Origin: Eubacterium sp.
Lineage (GTDB): Bacteria > Bacillota > Clostridia > Lachnospirales > Lachnospiraceae
Assembly (NCBI GenBank): GCA_024697885.1
Contig: JAILSA010000049.1
Coordinates: forward strand, 1 to 10,281
Direction: 5' to 3'
Length of the DNA stretch: 10,281 bases
Positions within the stretch are counted from its first letter, which is position 1. Every line of letters starts with the position of its first letter. A model generated the notes under the pieces. The model saw only the letters and a list, made by a program, of their open reading frames with translations. It was not told the origin of the DNA and ran no database searches. The position numbers were made by a program, and so were the translations under genes. Of this stretch, positions 1 through 7,510 are shown piece after piece.

Positions 1-2
1 AT

Positions 3-815
3 GTGTTTATGATTGGGGAGACGGACATTGACACTTACAAGGAGCACTTTGTAAAAAATGTTCAGACCTGGGATTACTTGATTTCTCAGAACAATTTTTC
101 CAGTGAGACCTTTGCCAGAGCCTTTTGCTTTGACAAGAAAATGCTTGAGATCGGATATCCGAGAAATGATATTCTCTTTCGCGACAACAACGAGGAGGCC
201 ATCCGCCGCCGCAAGAGGGAGTTGGGCCTGCCTCTGGACAAAAAGATTATTCTCTATGCCCCAACCTGGCGAGATGACGAGTGGTCTGACGACGAAAAAT
301 ACGAGTTTAGACCACAGATTAATTTTGACCTTTTGCGGAGCAAGTTGGGCCAGGATTACATCATGATTGTCAAGTACCACTACCTGATTATGGATGCGGT
401 GGACTGGAGCGGATATGATGGTTTTGTTTACCACTTTGACCAGAGCCGAGACATTGCTGAGCTCTTCTTGGTTTCCGATCTCCTGGTGACAGACTATTCC
501 TCTGTTATGTTTGACTACAGCATTTTGCGCCGGCCAATGTTCTTTTTTGCCTATGATCTGGACAAGTACAAAAATGAGCTGCGAGGCTTCTATTTCAGCT
601 ATCATGGCGAGATGCCGGGGCCAATTTCCAATACCACAGAGGATTTGATTAAAGATATCAAAGAGTATGATGACTCTTTATATACAGAGCGGTATGAAAA
701 GTTCTGTGAAAAATACAACGGTGTAGATGACGGCCAGGCCTCACGCAGGGTCAAAGACCTGATTGAAGCCATGGTGCCAGCTAGGCCCAAAAACGTGTTC
801 TATGACAACGAATAG
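3..815 (+). CDS. CDP-glycerol glycerophosphotransferase family protein, 3' part (TagB/TagF-like)
   Basis: The reading frame is open from the left edge, so the gene is truncated at its 5' end; the GTG at position 3 is only the first possible start and probably not the real one. The 270 visible residues match the C-terminal catalytic region of the glycerophosphotransferase family (Glyphos_transf, PF04464), which moves glycerol-phosphate from CDP-glycerol onto teichoic acid or related surface polymers at the inner membrane face. Recognisable signatures are GYPRND near residue 52, the LYAPTWRDDEW block near residue 84, a KYHY histidine segment near residue 124, and TDYSSVMFDY near residue 164, followed by the usual FYFSYHGEMPGPI stretch. 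No membrane segment is visible. The stop codon overlaps the Shine-Dalgarno sequence of luxS, suggesting one transcript. The exact polymer and acceptor (TagB priming, TagF elongation, or a capsule enzyme) cannot be decided from this fragment. Confidence 0.9.
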   Translation: MFMIGETDIDTYKEHFVKNVQTWDYLISQNNFSSETFARAFCFDKKMLEIGYPRNDILFRDNNEEAIRRRKRELGLPLDKKIILYAPTWRDDEWSDDEKYEFRPQINFDLLRSKLGQDYIMIVKYHYLIMDAVDWSGYDGFVYHFDQSRDIAELFLVSDLLVTDYSSVMFDYSILRRPMFFFAYDLDKYKNELRGFYFSYHGEMPGPISNTTEDLIKDIKEYDDSLYTERYEKFCEKYNGVDDGQASRRVKDLIEAMVPARPKNVFYDNE

Positions 816-824
816 GAGGAAGAC

Positions 825-1304
825 ATGAAGACAATAGCCAGCTTTGAAGTAAACCACAAGAGATTGCTTCCAGGAATTTATGTAAGTAGAAAGGACAGCA
901 CGGGAACGGATACGGTGACCACCTTTGACATCCGCATGACCAGACCCAACTACGAGCCGGTGATGAATACAGCAGAGATTCATACCATTGAACATCTAGG
1001 AGCAACCTTCCTTCGCAACCATGAGGAGTGGGGAGAAAAAATCATTTATTTTGGACCTATGGGATGCCGTACAGGTTTTTATCTTTTGATGGCGGGAGAC
1101 TATGATTCAGAGGATATTTTGCCTTTAATGAGAGAACTCTTTAAGTTCATCCGCAACTTTGAGGGAGACGTGCCGGGAGCTTCTCCAGAGGAGTGCGGCA
1201 ACTACCTGGACATGAACCTGCCTATGGCCAGATACCAGGCAGACAGGTATCTGGATAAGGTTCTGATGGGAATTACTCAGGACCGATTGAAATACAGTAA
1301 ATAA
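825..1304 (+). CDS. luxS: S-ribosylhomocysteine lyase LuxS
   Basis: LuxS cleaves S-ribosylhomocysteine to homocysteine and 4,5-dihydroxy-2,3-pentanedione, the precursor of autoinducer-2. It works in the cytosol as a metal-dependent homodimer in the activated methyl cycle. The 159-residue length is normal for the family. The HxxEH metal motif is complete (His53, Glu56, His57), the third metal ligand is Cys124 in the EECGNY segment, and the catalytic cysteine is Cys81 in GCRTGFYLL, so the enzyme should be active. The ATG start is fixed by AGGAGGA at 814-820, four bases upstream and overlapping the stop codon of the preceding glycerophosphotransferase gene. The next gene, tex, starts 21 bases after the stop. 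No Pfs nucleosidase gene and no SAM-type riboswitch is visible nearby. Any quorum-sensing role in this organism is inference; the metabolic role follows directly from the family. Confidence 0.97.
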   Translation: MKTIASFEVNHKRLLPGIYVSRKDSTGTDTVTTFDIRMTRPNYEPVMNTAEIHTIEHLGATFLRNHEEWGEKIIYFGPMGCRTGFYLLMAGDYDSEDILPLMRELFKFIRNFEGDVPGASPEECGNYLDMNLPMARYQADRYLDKVLMGITQDRLKYSK

Positions 1305-1325
1305 AACAGGAGACAGAAAAAATCT

Positions 1326-3467
1326 ATGGATATCAGCAAGAAAATAGCACAGGAATTAAACATAAAGCAGTGGCAGGTTGACGCTGTCATTCAGTTGATT
1401 GACGAGGGAAATACCATCCCATTTATTGCCCGTTACCGCAAGGAAAAACACGGAAGTCTTGACGACGAGCAGTTGAGAAATCTAGATGAGAGGCTGACCT
1501 ACCTCCGAAACCTTCAGGACAGGAAGGAAACAGTTCTCGCCAGCATTGAGGAACAGGGCAAGCTGACAGAGGAGTTGAGAGCCCAGATTGAGGCGGCGGA
1601 GACCCAGGTCCTCCTAGAAGACCTTTACCGCCCTTACCGTCCAAAGAGAAGGACAAGGGCAACCATTGCCAAGGAAAAGGGCCTTGAGGGCCTGGCAAAT
1701 ATTATTTTGCTCCAGATGACAGACAAGTCCATAGAGGACGAGGCTGCAGACTATGTGGATCCGGACAAAGAAGTGGCAGATGTGGCAGAGGCTATTCAGG
1801 GAGCCCTTGATATCATTGCCGAGTCCATTGCCGATGAGGCGGACTATCGAACCACCATCCGAAAGAAAACTATGGAGGAGGGACTTTTGATTTCCACCGC
1901 CAAGAAGCCGGAGGAAAAATCTGTCTACGAAAATTACTATGACTTTGATGGAAAATTGTCCAAGATCTCTGGTTATCAGGTGTTAGCTATCAACCGAGGG
2001 GAGAAGGAAAAAATCCTGGCGGTCAAGATTGAGGCACCAGAGGAGGAAATCCTTCGCTACCTGGCCAAAAAGGTAATCCACGGGGACAACAGTCAGACAG
2101 AGCTATATCTAAAGGAGGCCATTGAGGACAGCTACAAGCGCCTCATTGCCCCAGCTATTGAGCGTGAGATTCGCAATGACTTGACAGAGAAGGCAGAGGA
2201 TGGAGCCATCCGGGTCTTTGGCAAGAATCTAGAGCAACTCCTTATGCAGCCACCTATTGCCGGCAAGGTTGTCTTGGGCTGGGACCCCGCCTTTCGTACC
2301 GGCTGTAAGTTGGCCGTGGTAGATGCCACAGGTAAGGTTCTTGACACCATTGTGGTCTATCCAACAGAGCCACAGAACAAGGTGGAGGAGACCAAGCGCA
2401 TCGTCAAGAAGTTGATAGAAAAATACAACATAGAATTGATTTCTGTGGGAAATGGAACTGCCTCTAGGGAGTCGGAGCTTGTGATTGTAGACATGTTAAA
2501 GGAAATCAACAAGCCAGTCCAGTACATTATAACCAACGAGGCGGGAGCTTCTGTCTACTCCGCCAGTAAGCTTGCCACAGAGGAATTTCCAAACTTTGAT
2601 GTGGGACAGCGCTCTGCTACCTCTATAGCCAGACGACTTCAGGACCCACTGGCAGAGTTGGTAAAAATCGACCCTAAGTCCATCGGCGTAGGCCAGTACC
2701 AGCATGACATGAATCAGAAGAAGCTCAGCGAAGCCCTGGGCAATGTGGTAGAGGACTGTGTAAACAATGTAGGTGTGGACTTAAATACCGCATCAGCCTC
2801 CCTTCTGGAGTATGTGTCAGGAATTTCCAAACCAATCGCCAAAAATATTGTGGCATACCGAGAGGACAATGGTCGTTTTGCCTCCCGCAAGGAACTACTC
2901 AAGGTGGCCAAGCTGGGACCAAAGGCCTTTGAGCAGTGTGCTGGATTTATGAGAATCTCCGACGGCAAAAATCCACTAGATGCCACCAGCGTTCACCCAG
3001 AGTCCTACGGGGCAGCAGAGAAGCTTTTGGAGAAGCTGGGATATGACATGGAGGACATTAAGGGAGGACTGACAGGACTCTCTCTCATGGCCAAAAACCG
3101 CAAGAAACTGGCTGAGGATTTGGACTTGGGCCAGGAGACCTTAGATGACATTATTAAGGAATTAGAGAAGCCGGGCAGAGACCCTCGTGATGAGATGCCA
3201 AAGCCAATTCTTCGCAGCGATGTGCTGGAAATGAAGGATTTGAAGGAGGGCATGATTCTCAAGGGAACCGTGAGAAATGTAATAGACTTCGGTGCCTTTG
3301 TGGACATCGGTGTCCACCAGGACGGTTTAGTTCACATTTCCAAGCTGACAGACAAAAAGTTTGTCAAGCATCCGCTGGATGTGGTCAGTGTTGGAGATGT
3401 AGTAGAAGTAAAAGTATTATCTGTGGATATGCAAAAGAAGAGAATTCAGCTGTCCATGATTTTGTAA
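1326..3467 (+). CDS. tex: Tex family S1 RNA-binding protein (YqgF/HhH/S1)
   Basis: This is a full-length Tex protein (713 residues; family members are usually 700-800). Tex proteins are conserved cytosolic nucleic-acid-binding factors linked to transcription and RNA metabolism, with an Spt6-like architecture. The order of regions is typical: a helical N-terminal region with IPFIARYRKE near residue 30 and LEDLYRPYRPKRRT near residue 97; a YqgF/RNase H-like domain beginning at VVLGWDPAFRTG (Asp320) and including GNGTASRESE near residue 379; helix-hairpin-helix segments around residues 490-555 (LNTAS to AGFMRI, near LGPKAFEQCAGF); and a C-terminal S1 domain from about residue 640 (GMILKGTVRNVIDFGAFVDIG). 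AGGAG at 1308-1312 is the likely ribosome binding site, with a rather long 13-base gap to the ATG. The gene follows luxS closely and is followed by a strong hairpin terminator. The precise cellular role of Tex is not settled in the family. Confidence 0.96.
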   Translation: MDISKKIAQELNIKQWQVDAVIQLIDEGNTIPFIARYRKEKHGSLDDEQLRNLDERLTYLRNLQDRKETVLASIEEQGKLTEELRAQIEAAETQVLLEDLYRPYRPKRRTRATIAKEKGLEGLANIILLQMTDKSIEDEAADYVDPDKEVADVAEAIQGALDIIAESIADEADYRTTIRKKTMEEGLLISTAKKPEEKSVYENYYDFDGKLSKISGYQVLAINRGEKEKILAVKIEAPEEEILRYLAKKVIHGDNSQTELYLKEAIEDSYKRLIAPAIEREIRNDLTEKAEDGAIRVFGKNLEQLLMQPPIAGKVVLGWDPAFRTGCKLAVVDATGKVLDTIVVYPTEPQNKVEETKRIVKKLIEKYNIELISVGNGTASRESELVIVDMLKEINKPVQYIITNEAGASVYSASKLATEEFPNFDVGQRSATSIARRLQDPLAELVKIDPKSIGVGQYQHDMNQKKLSEALGNVVEDCVNNVGVDLNTASASLLEYVSGISKPIAKNIVAYREDNGRFASRKELLKVAKLGPKAFEQCAGFMRISDGKNPLDATSVHPESYGAAEKLLEKLGYDMEDIKGGLTGLSLMAKNRKKLAEDLDLGQETLDDIIKELEKPGRDPRDEMPKPILRSDVLEMKDLKEGMILKGTVRNVIDFGAFVDIGVHQDGLVHISKLTDKKFVKHPLDVVSVGDVVEVKVLSVDMQKKRIQLSMIL

Positions 3468-3477
3468 AGAAGAAAAA

Positions 3478-3526
3478 GGGGACTTCCACCAATTACTCAG
3501 TGGAAGCCCCCTTATTTTTTTCTTTT
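3478..3526. terminator. Bidirectional intrinsic terminator between tex and the convergent membrane-protein gene
   Basis: The arms 3478-3489 and 3500-3511 form a 12-position stem around a 10-base loop. On the plus strand it is followed by a T-rich tract at 3512-3526, ending tex transcription 10 bases after its stop codon. Read on the minus strand, the same stem is followed by a T-rich tract (complement of 3460-3477), right after the stop of the membrane-protein gene. One stem position is an A-C mismatch in the plus transcript but a G-U wobble in the minus transcript, so the minus-strand hairpin is continuous. Confidence 0.9.
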
Positions 3527-5694
3527 TATTGTACCTGTAACACTACCAGGTTGTTGTCCTCGTCAGCATAGACCACTGGGTAGGTGGCCTTTAATTGGTC
3601 GGCGTCAGGGATGGTGAAGGTGCCGTATTCCCAGGCTCCCAAGACGATATACTTGACATTGTACTTGGCAAGCAGATCCGCCCTCTGGTTTGGATTCTGG
3701 TACATAGTGTAGACATCGCTCTCGTTTTGCTGGTAGTTGACTCCGTGGAAAAAGAGGAAGGTGGAGGAGCCGCAGACAATATTTCTTCCTGTCAGGGAGG
3801 CCACAGCATTGTTGTGGTTGTTGGCCGTCAGGAAGGTGTCCTTTGGATCCGTATTTTCCTCAACCCACTGGCACATATTTACATAGGCCTGGTCGTAGAG
3901 TTCGTAGTCGGACACATACTCGCGGCCCAGGGTTAAGACAGCGGCAAAAACTCCCAGAGCTGCCGTTGCGCAGACGCCCACAAGACGAATGGTCTTGGAC
4001 CCTTTTTTGGCAAGGGATGGAAGGGTGTCCCAGACAAAATCCGCAGCGGCAATACACAAGTAGAGGTAGGCCACAAGCAGGAGTTTGTTGTTGTCATAAG
4101 GGTTTGGCTGGAAGAGAATAAATTCACATAAGAGCCAGAGTACCACTCCCGGTAGGGCAATCTGTCGCTGCCTTTTTTCCCCGAAAATCAGGGAGAGAAT
4201 AGGCAGGATAAACATGATGCCCAGGTTCTTCAGGTAGAAGATTATGTAGCTGTCCTGAACCTCCGGGTTGTTGTTGGCCCAGTTCCAGCCACCTCGCAGG
4301 AAGTGTTCTCCCTGAGCCTGCTGGAAGGTAAAGCCGATTAATTGAGGCAGGGCGAGAACCAGAACAATCCCTAGGAAAATCCCCCATCGAAGGAGAGGGG
4401 AGTTAGGATTTTTCAGGGCCTGGCGGTTGCGATAGATCTGGAAGGCCAGAGCCAGTACAAGACCTGCCACCAGAATATAACCCAGGTAGAGCAGGAGGTT
4501 TTCGCTCATTGGAGTCTCGCCCATTTGGACGAGGCTTATGTACTGAAGGACTAGCAAAACCCCCACTGTCAAAAAGAAACGACGGCTTAGGCTCATGTGG
4601 AGTTTTACGATTTTTCCTGTCTTAATAATGTCCTGAAGTAAGAAGACGGCGCAGGTTACACCCAGAGCCAGGAAGGAGTGGGTGTGAATGAGAACCAATC
4701 CACCGGCCAAAACTCCCCCAATTATAAAGTAGAGCCTGGACTTGAGCTTGCGTCCCCGAAGCAGGAGGGCGAGCAGTGGAAAGAGAATGGCCCAGCCAAA
4801 GAGGGTGGCCCTCTGAGGAATCAGCATGTCTGCAATAATATTGTGCCACTGGACATTTTCTGTCACATAGTTGGTAGGAGTCTGGTAGAACTCCGTAAAT
4901 ATTCTGGAAAAATTCTGGCTGCCAAAGCCCTGGTTTATAAAGTACCAAAAACCAAAGCCGCCGTTGAAGAAAAAGAGGGCGAAGGCCAGAATGGATTTGC
5001 CGCGGTAGCTGGTGCCGAAGCTGGTCAAAAAGATTTTGCAAATCTCATACATGCCAAAGAAGACCTGAGCCAGGGCAACATACATAGGCAAAAGGTAGGC
5101 CAGACGAAGAGAGGATCCCCAGATGTAAAGGCTAGAGGAAATGCTATCGGACAAAAACGGATAAGCAAGCTTGGTGCCTGGCAGGATGGAATAATCCGGT
5201 GGGAAGGTTCCCTGCTTGGCGATGCTGGTAATAAATCCCAGATGCATATTCATGTCTCCGTAGGTAGACTGACCGGAGTGGAGGGAAAATCCCTGACCCG
5301 GTGAAAGGGTGTGACCCGTCAGAACCACTGCTGTAAAAATAAAAGTAGGTATCAGAAGGAAGAGGACAGGGTCCTTGGCCAAAATTTCCTTGAGGGAAAA
5401 TTTTGTGGACCTGCCTTGAATCAAATCCCTGTCCCCTAGTTTTAAGAAGACAAAGAGGGTGATTAAAATCATGCCAAAGAGGGCAAGAAAATGAGACAGC
5501 CTGGTAAAGCCCATAAAGAAGGAAAAGAGGGTGGGCAACCACTGGAGACCAAAGCTTCCGATACTAGAGCCCAAAAGCAGGGTCAGACCCCATTTTTCCT
5601 TTTTTAAGAGAGTGGCCGCCAGGGCCATACCCAGAATTTGATAGATAAAAAAGTAGGCAATGGCAGTAGCATTGCCGGCAATTGTTCCAAACAT
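3526..5694 (-). CDS. Large polytopic membrane protein, GT-C glycosyltransferase-like, function unknown
   Basis: The protein has 722 residues from the chosen ATG. It is rich in hydrophobic segments across about its first 590 residues, consistent with ten or more transmembrane helices, and ends in a soluble domain of about 130 residues. An early inter-helix loop carries an acidic/His motif (YGDMNMHLGF, Asp at about residue 147) followed by AYPFLSDSIS. Placement of an Asp in the first large extracytoplasmic loop recalls GT-C enzymes, which use lipid-phosphate sugar donors. The tail (VEENTDPKDTFL, GRNIVCGSSTFLFFHG, YNVKYIVLGAWE) resembles the C-terminal domain of large uncharacterised GT-C-like membrane proteins. 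It stands alone on the minus strand with its own promoter and terminator. An upstream in-frame TTG at 5706 overlaps the ribosome binding site, so I prefer the ATG at 5694. The glycosyltransferase idea is inference; substrate and pathway are unknown, although a wall-polymer gene lies upstream of tex. Confidence 0.85.
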   Translation of the reverse strand: MFGTIAGNATAIAYFFIYQILGMALAATLLKKEKWGLTLLLGSSIGSFGLQWLPTLFSFFMGFTRLSHFLALFGMILITLFVFLKLGDRDLIQGRSTKFSLKEILAKDPVLFLLIPTFIFTAVVLTGHTLSPGQGFSLHSGQSTYGDMNMHLGFITSIAKQGTFPPDYSILPGTKLAYPFLSDSISSSLYIWGSSLRLAYLLPMYVALAQVFFGMYEICKIFLTSFGTSYRGKSILAFALFFFNGGFGFWYFINQGFGSQNFSRIFTEFYQTPTNYVTENVQWHNIIADMLIPQRATLFGWAILFPLLALLLRGRKLKSRLYFIIGGVLAGGLVLIHTHSFLALGVTCAVFLLQDIIKTGKIVKLHMSLSRRFFLTVGVLLVLQYISLVQMGETPMSENLLLYLGYILVAGLVLALAFQIYRNRQALKNPNSPLLRWGIFLGIVLVLALPQLIGFTFQQAQGEHFLRGGWNWANNNPEVQDSYIIFYLKNLGIMFILPILSLIFGEKRQRQIALPGVVLWLLCEFILFQPNPYDNNKLLLVAYLYLCIAAADFVWDTLPSLAKKGSKTIRLVGVCATAALGVFAAVLTLGREYVSDYELYDQAYVNMCQWVEENTDPKDTFLTANNHNNAVASLTGRNIVCGSSTFLFFHGVNYQQNESDVYTMYQNPNQRADLLAKYNVKYIVLGAWEYGTFTIPDADQLKATYPVVYADEDNNLVVLQVQ

Positions 5695-5699
5695 AGATA

Positions 5700-5704
5700 C
5701 CTCC
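5700..5704 (-). promoter_or_regulatory. Ribosome binding site GGAGG deciding the start of the membrane-protein gene
   Basis: GGAGG on the minus strand lies 5 bases before the ATG at 5694-5692. The longer reading from TTG at 5706-5704 would place the start codon on top of this Shine-Dalgarno sequence with nothing comparable upstream, so the ATG is the better start. Confidence 0.8.
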
Positions 5705-5740
5705 AAAATGTCAATTCGCTTGAATTAAAATCCAAAAACT

Positions 5741-5769
5741 ATTTTATCTTATTTTAAGGAAATCATCAA
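5741..5769 (-). promoter_or_regulatory. Predicted sigma-A promoter for the minus-strand membrane-protein gene
   Basis: On the minus strand, TTGATG (complement of 5764-5769) is separated by 17 bases from TAAAAT (complement of 5741-5746). The spacing is ideal, and hexamer matches are 4/6 and 5/6. Transcription would begin near 5734, leaving a leader of about 40 bases before the ATG at 5694. A second TAAAAT lies at 5751-5756 but would give too short a spacer to this -35. Confidence 0.65.
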
Positions 5770-5783
5770 CACGAAATGACAGG

Positions 5784-5812
5784 TTGCGATTTTTGGGAAA
5801 TGTTGCTATACT
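5784..5812 (+). promoter_or_regulatory. Predicted sigma-A promoter (extended -10) for ycxB-like-tsaE-tsaB
   Basis: TTGCGA at 5784-5789 and TATACT at 5807-5812 are separated by 17 bases, and a TG at 5804-5805 gives an extended -10 element. Transcription would start near 5819, about 29 bases before the TTG start of the ycxB-like gene. Its -35 lies only 14 bases from the -35 of the opposing minus-strand promoter, so the two could interfere or share a regulator. Confidence 0.7.
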
Positions 5813-5847
5813 AATGGGGATTTACACTTTGGAAAGGAAGGGAAAAA

Positions 5848-6324
5848 TTGTCTATACATATTCGGGTCAAGGTGGACTCTAAGTCCATGGGCCAATTTCT
5901 TTTATATCATTATTACACCAGTTTTTCAGGCTTTTTTAGCCTTTTGATTTCAGTGGCAGCCATAGTTTACTGCATTGTCCAGTGGAGCATTTTGACCTCC
6001 CAGGGCAAGGTGGCCCTGATTTTAATTGGCCTCATGTTTACGGTGGCCCAGCCGGCCATGATTTTGCTCCGAGGCGCCAGCCAGATGAAGTCCTCGGATT
6101 TTGAGGACTCCTATGCCTACATTTTTAATGATGCCGGCATCAACATTAGCCAGGGGGAGAAGAGTCAGCAGTTCACCTGGGAGTCTGTGGAAAAAATCGT
6201 CTGCAAGAAAAATGCCATTTATGTCTACATGTCCAAGGTCCAGGCTTTTGTCCTGCCTCGAGAGCAGTGTGAGCCAGACTTTGACAAGCTAGTTGCCTAT
6301 ATGAAGGAGAAAAAGAAAAAATGA
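5848..6324 (+). CDS. YcxB-like membrane protein, function unknown
   Basis: This 158-residue protein has the layout of the YcxB-like family: a short N-terminal strand (IHIRVKVDS), two predicted membrane helices at about residues 26-47 and 53-74, then a cytoplasmic C-terminal domain of about 80 residues with the recurring pattern seen in that family (YIFNDAGINIS, FTWESVEKIV, AIYVYMSKVQAFVLPR). The family has no established biochemical function. The start is a TTG; AAGGAAGGG at 5834-5842 lies 5 bases before it, and the N-terminal strand between this TTG and the first internal ATG (codon 14) looks like part of the domain. It is the first gene after a promoter at 5784-5812, and its stop codon overlaps the ATG of tsaE (ATGA), so it is probably cotranslated with the t6A genes. 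A functional link to t6A synthesis is not implied by this alone. Confidence 0.82.
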   Translation: MSIHIRVKVDSKSMGQFLLYHYYTSFSGFFSLLISVAAIVYCIVQWSILTSQGKVALILIGLMFTVAQPAMILLRGASQMKSSDFEDSYAYIFNDAGINISQGEKSQQFTWESVEKIVCKKNAIYVYMSKVQAFVLPREQCEPDFDKLVAYMKEKKKK

Positions 6325-6773
6325 CATGGGAAAGTTTTTCGGAGGAAGACACCTTCAAAATCGGTTACGACCTGGCAGAGAAGGCCAGGGAGGGTGACCT
6401 CTTTCTCCTGGAGGGAGACCTGGGCGTTGGAAAAACCGTTTTTGCCAAGGGATTTGCCAGGGGATTGGGGATTGAGGAGCCTATAACCAGCCCCACCTTT
6501 ACTATTATTCAGGAATATGAAGAGGGGAGGCTGCCCTTTTATCATTTTGATGTCTACCGCATTGCGGATGAGGAAGAGATGTTTGAGTTGGGCTACGAAG
6601 CCTACTTCTTTGGCAGGGGAGTCTGTTTGATTGAGTGGGCTTCCCTGATTGAGGGCCTCCTTCCTGAGGATTGCCAAACCATTCAGATTAAAAAGGATTT
6701 AGAAAAGGGATTTGACTACCGAAAGATTCAGATGGTAGATGGAATTTCTTTGTTAGGAGATGGATTAGAGTGA
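6321..6773 (+). CDS. tsaE: tRNA t6A biosynthesis ATPase TsaE
   Basis: TsaE (formerly YjeE) is the small ATPase that works with the TsaB-TsaD complex in making N6-threonylcarbamoyladenosine at tRNA position 37. At 150 residues it has normal family length. The Walker A motif GDLGVGKT is at residues 32-39, followed by the characteristic SPTFTIIQEYE block (57-67), FYHFDVYR with Asp77, and LIEWA with Glu105 and Trp106, all of which are conserved in the family. The ATG overlaps the TGA of the ycxB-like gene, and AAGGAG at 6304-6309, inside that gene, is a reasonable though somewhat distant (11 bases) ribosome binding site. The stop overlaps the GTG start of tsaB. This arrangement indicates translational coupling across three genes. 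Confidence 0.96.
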   Translation: MTWESFSEEDTFKIGYDLAEKAREGDLFLLEGDLGVGKTVFAKGFARGLGIEEPITSPTFTIIQEYEEGRLPFYHFDVYRIADEEEMFELGYEAYFFGRGVCLIEWASLIEGLLPEDCQTIQIKKDLEKGFDYRKIQMVDGISLLGDGLE

Positions 6774-7471
6774 AAATTTTAGGAATAGACAGCTCTGGCC
6801 TAGTGGCTACCGTAGCTCTTTTGGACCAGGATATTTTGGTGGGAGAGTACACCATTCACAACAAAAAGACTCATTCCCAGACCCTGCTGCCTATGATCGA
6901 TACCATGTTGCAGATGGCGGATGTGGCAGTGGAGGAACTAGATGCCCTGGCGGTGTCGGCGGGACCCGGGTCTTTTACAGGACTTCGCATTGGAGCATCT
7001 ACAGCCAAGGGCCTGGCCCAGGGCTTAAATATTCCCATTGTGGCAGTGCCAAGTTTAGAGGGCCTTGCCTACAACCTTCAGGGAGTGGACAGCCTGGTGG
7101 TTCCAATGATGGACGCCAGGAGGAAGCAGGCCTACTACGGAATATACCGGGTCAAGGAAGATTGTCCAGAGGTTTTGGTCGATCAGACAGCGGGACCCAT
7201 TGAAGAGGTGATTGAGAAGGTGAACCAGTTGGGACAACCTTGCATTTTCCTGGGAGATGGATGTCCTGTTTTTCGCCAGACCATAGAGGAAGAGGTAGAG
7301 GTTCCTTTTCAGTGGGCAGCAGACAGTGTCCGCTATCAAAAAGCGGCTTCCGTGGCGGCTCTTGGAAAACTTTATCTGGCCCAGGGAAAGGGCATGGCGG
7401 CAGGAGATTTTGCCCCGGTTTACTTGCGACTTTCCCAGGCGGAGAGAGAGCGGATGGAAAAGAAGAAATAA
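6770..7471 (+). CDS. tsaB: tRNA t6A biosynthesis protein TsaB
   Basis: TsaB (YeaZ) is the inactive ASKHA-fold partner that dimerises with TsaD and supports t6A formation. The 233-residue length is typical. Visible family signatures are the N-terminal LGIDSSG strand, HSQTLLPMID near residue 35, the strongly conserved AGPGSFTGLRIG segment near residue 64, and PMMDARRKQAYYG near residue 115. The start is GTG at 6770, overlapping the TGA of tsaE by four bases, with AGGAGA at 6755-6760 nine bases upstream. In many Firmicutes the next gene is the acetyltransferase rimI. Here it is missing: the 96 bases after the stop hold a hairpin and a promoter, and no acetyltransferase fragment could be recognised. 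Confidence 0.96.
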   Translation: MKILGIDSSGLVATVALLDQDILVGEYTIHNKKTHSQTLLPMIDTMLQMADVAVEELDALAVSAGPGSFTGLRIGASTAKGLAQGLNIPIVAVPSLEGLAYNLQGVDSLVVPMMDARRKQAYYGIYRVKEDCPEVLVDQTAGPIEEVIEKVNQLGQPCIFLGDGCPVFRQTIEEEVEVPFQWAADSVRYQKAASVAALGKLYLAQGKGMAAGDFAPVYLRLSQAERERMEKKK

Positions 7472-7480
7472 GCAGATTTT

Positions 7481-7510
7481 ACGGCGCCTTAGGGCGTCGT
7501 TGCTTTGTTG
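7481..7510 (+). terminator. Possible weak intrinsic terminator after tsaB
   Basis: The arms 7481-7488 and 7493-7500 form an 8-bp GC-rich stem (one G-U wobble) with a TTAG loop. The tail that follows is only moderately T-rich (TGCTTTGTTG), so termination may be partial. It lies 10 bases after the tsaB stop and directly before the next promoter. Confidence 0.5.

Noticed and set aside
4678..5304. A 208-codon plus-strand open frame inside the minus-strand membrane-protein gene.
   Set aside because: It lies fully antisense to a gene with convincing membrane-protein composition, promoter and ribosome binding site. Its translation is low-complexity and has no family signature.
5694..5706. The TTG at 5706 as the start of the minus-strand membrane protein.
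   Set aside because: It overlaps the GGAGG ribosome binding site, which is correctly spaced for the ATG at 5694.
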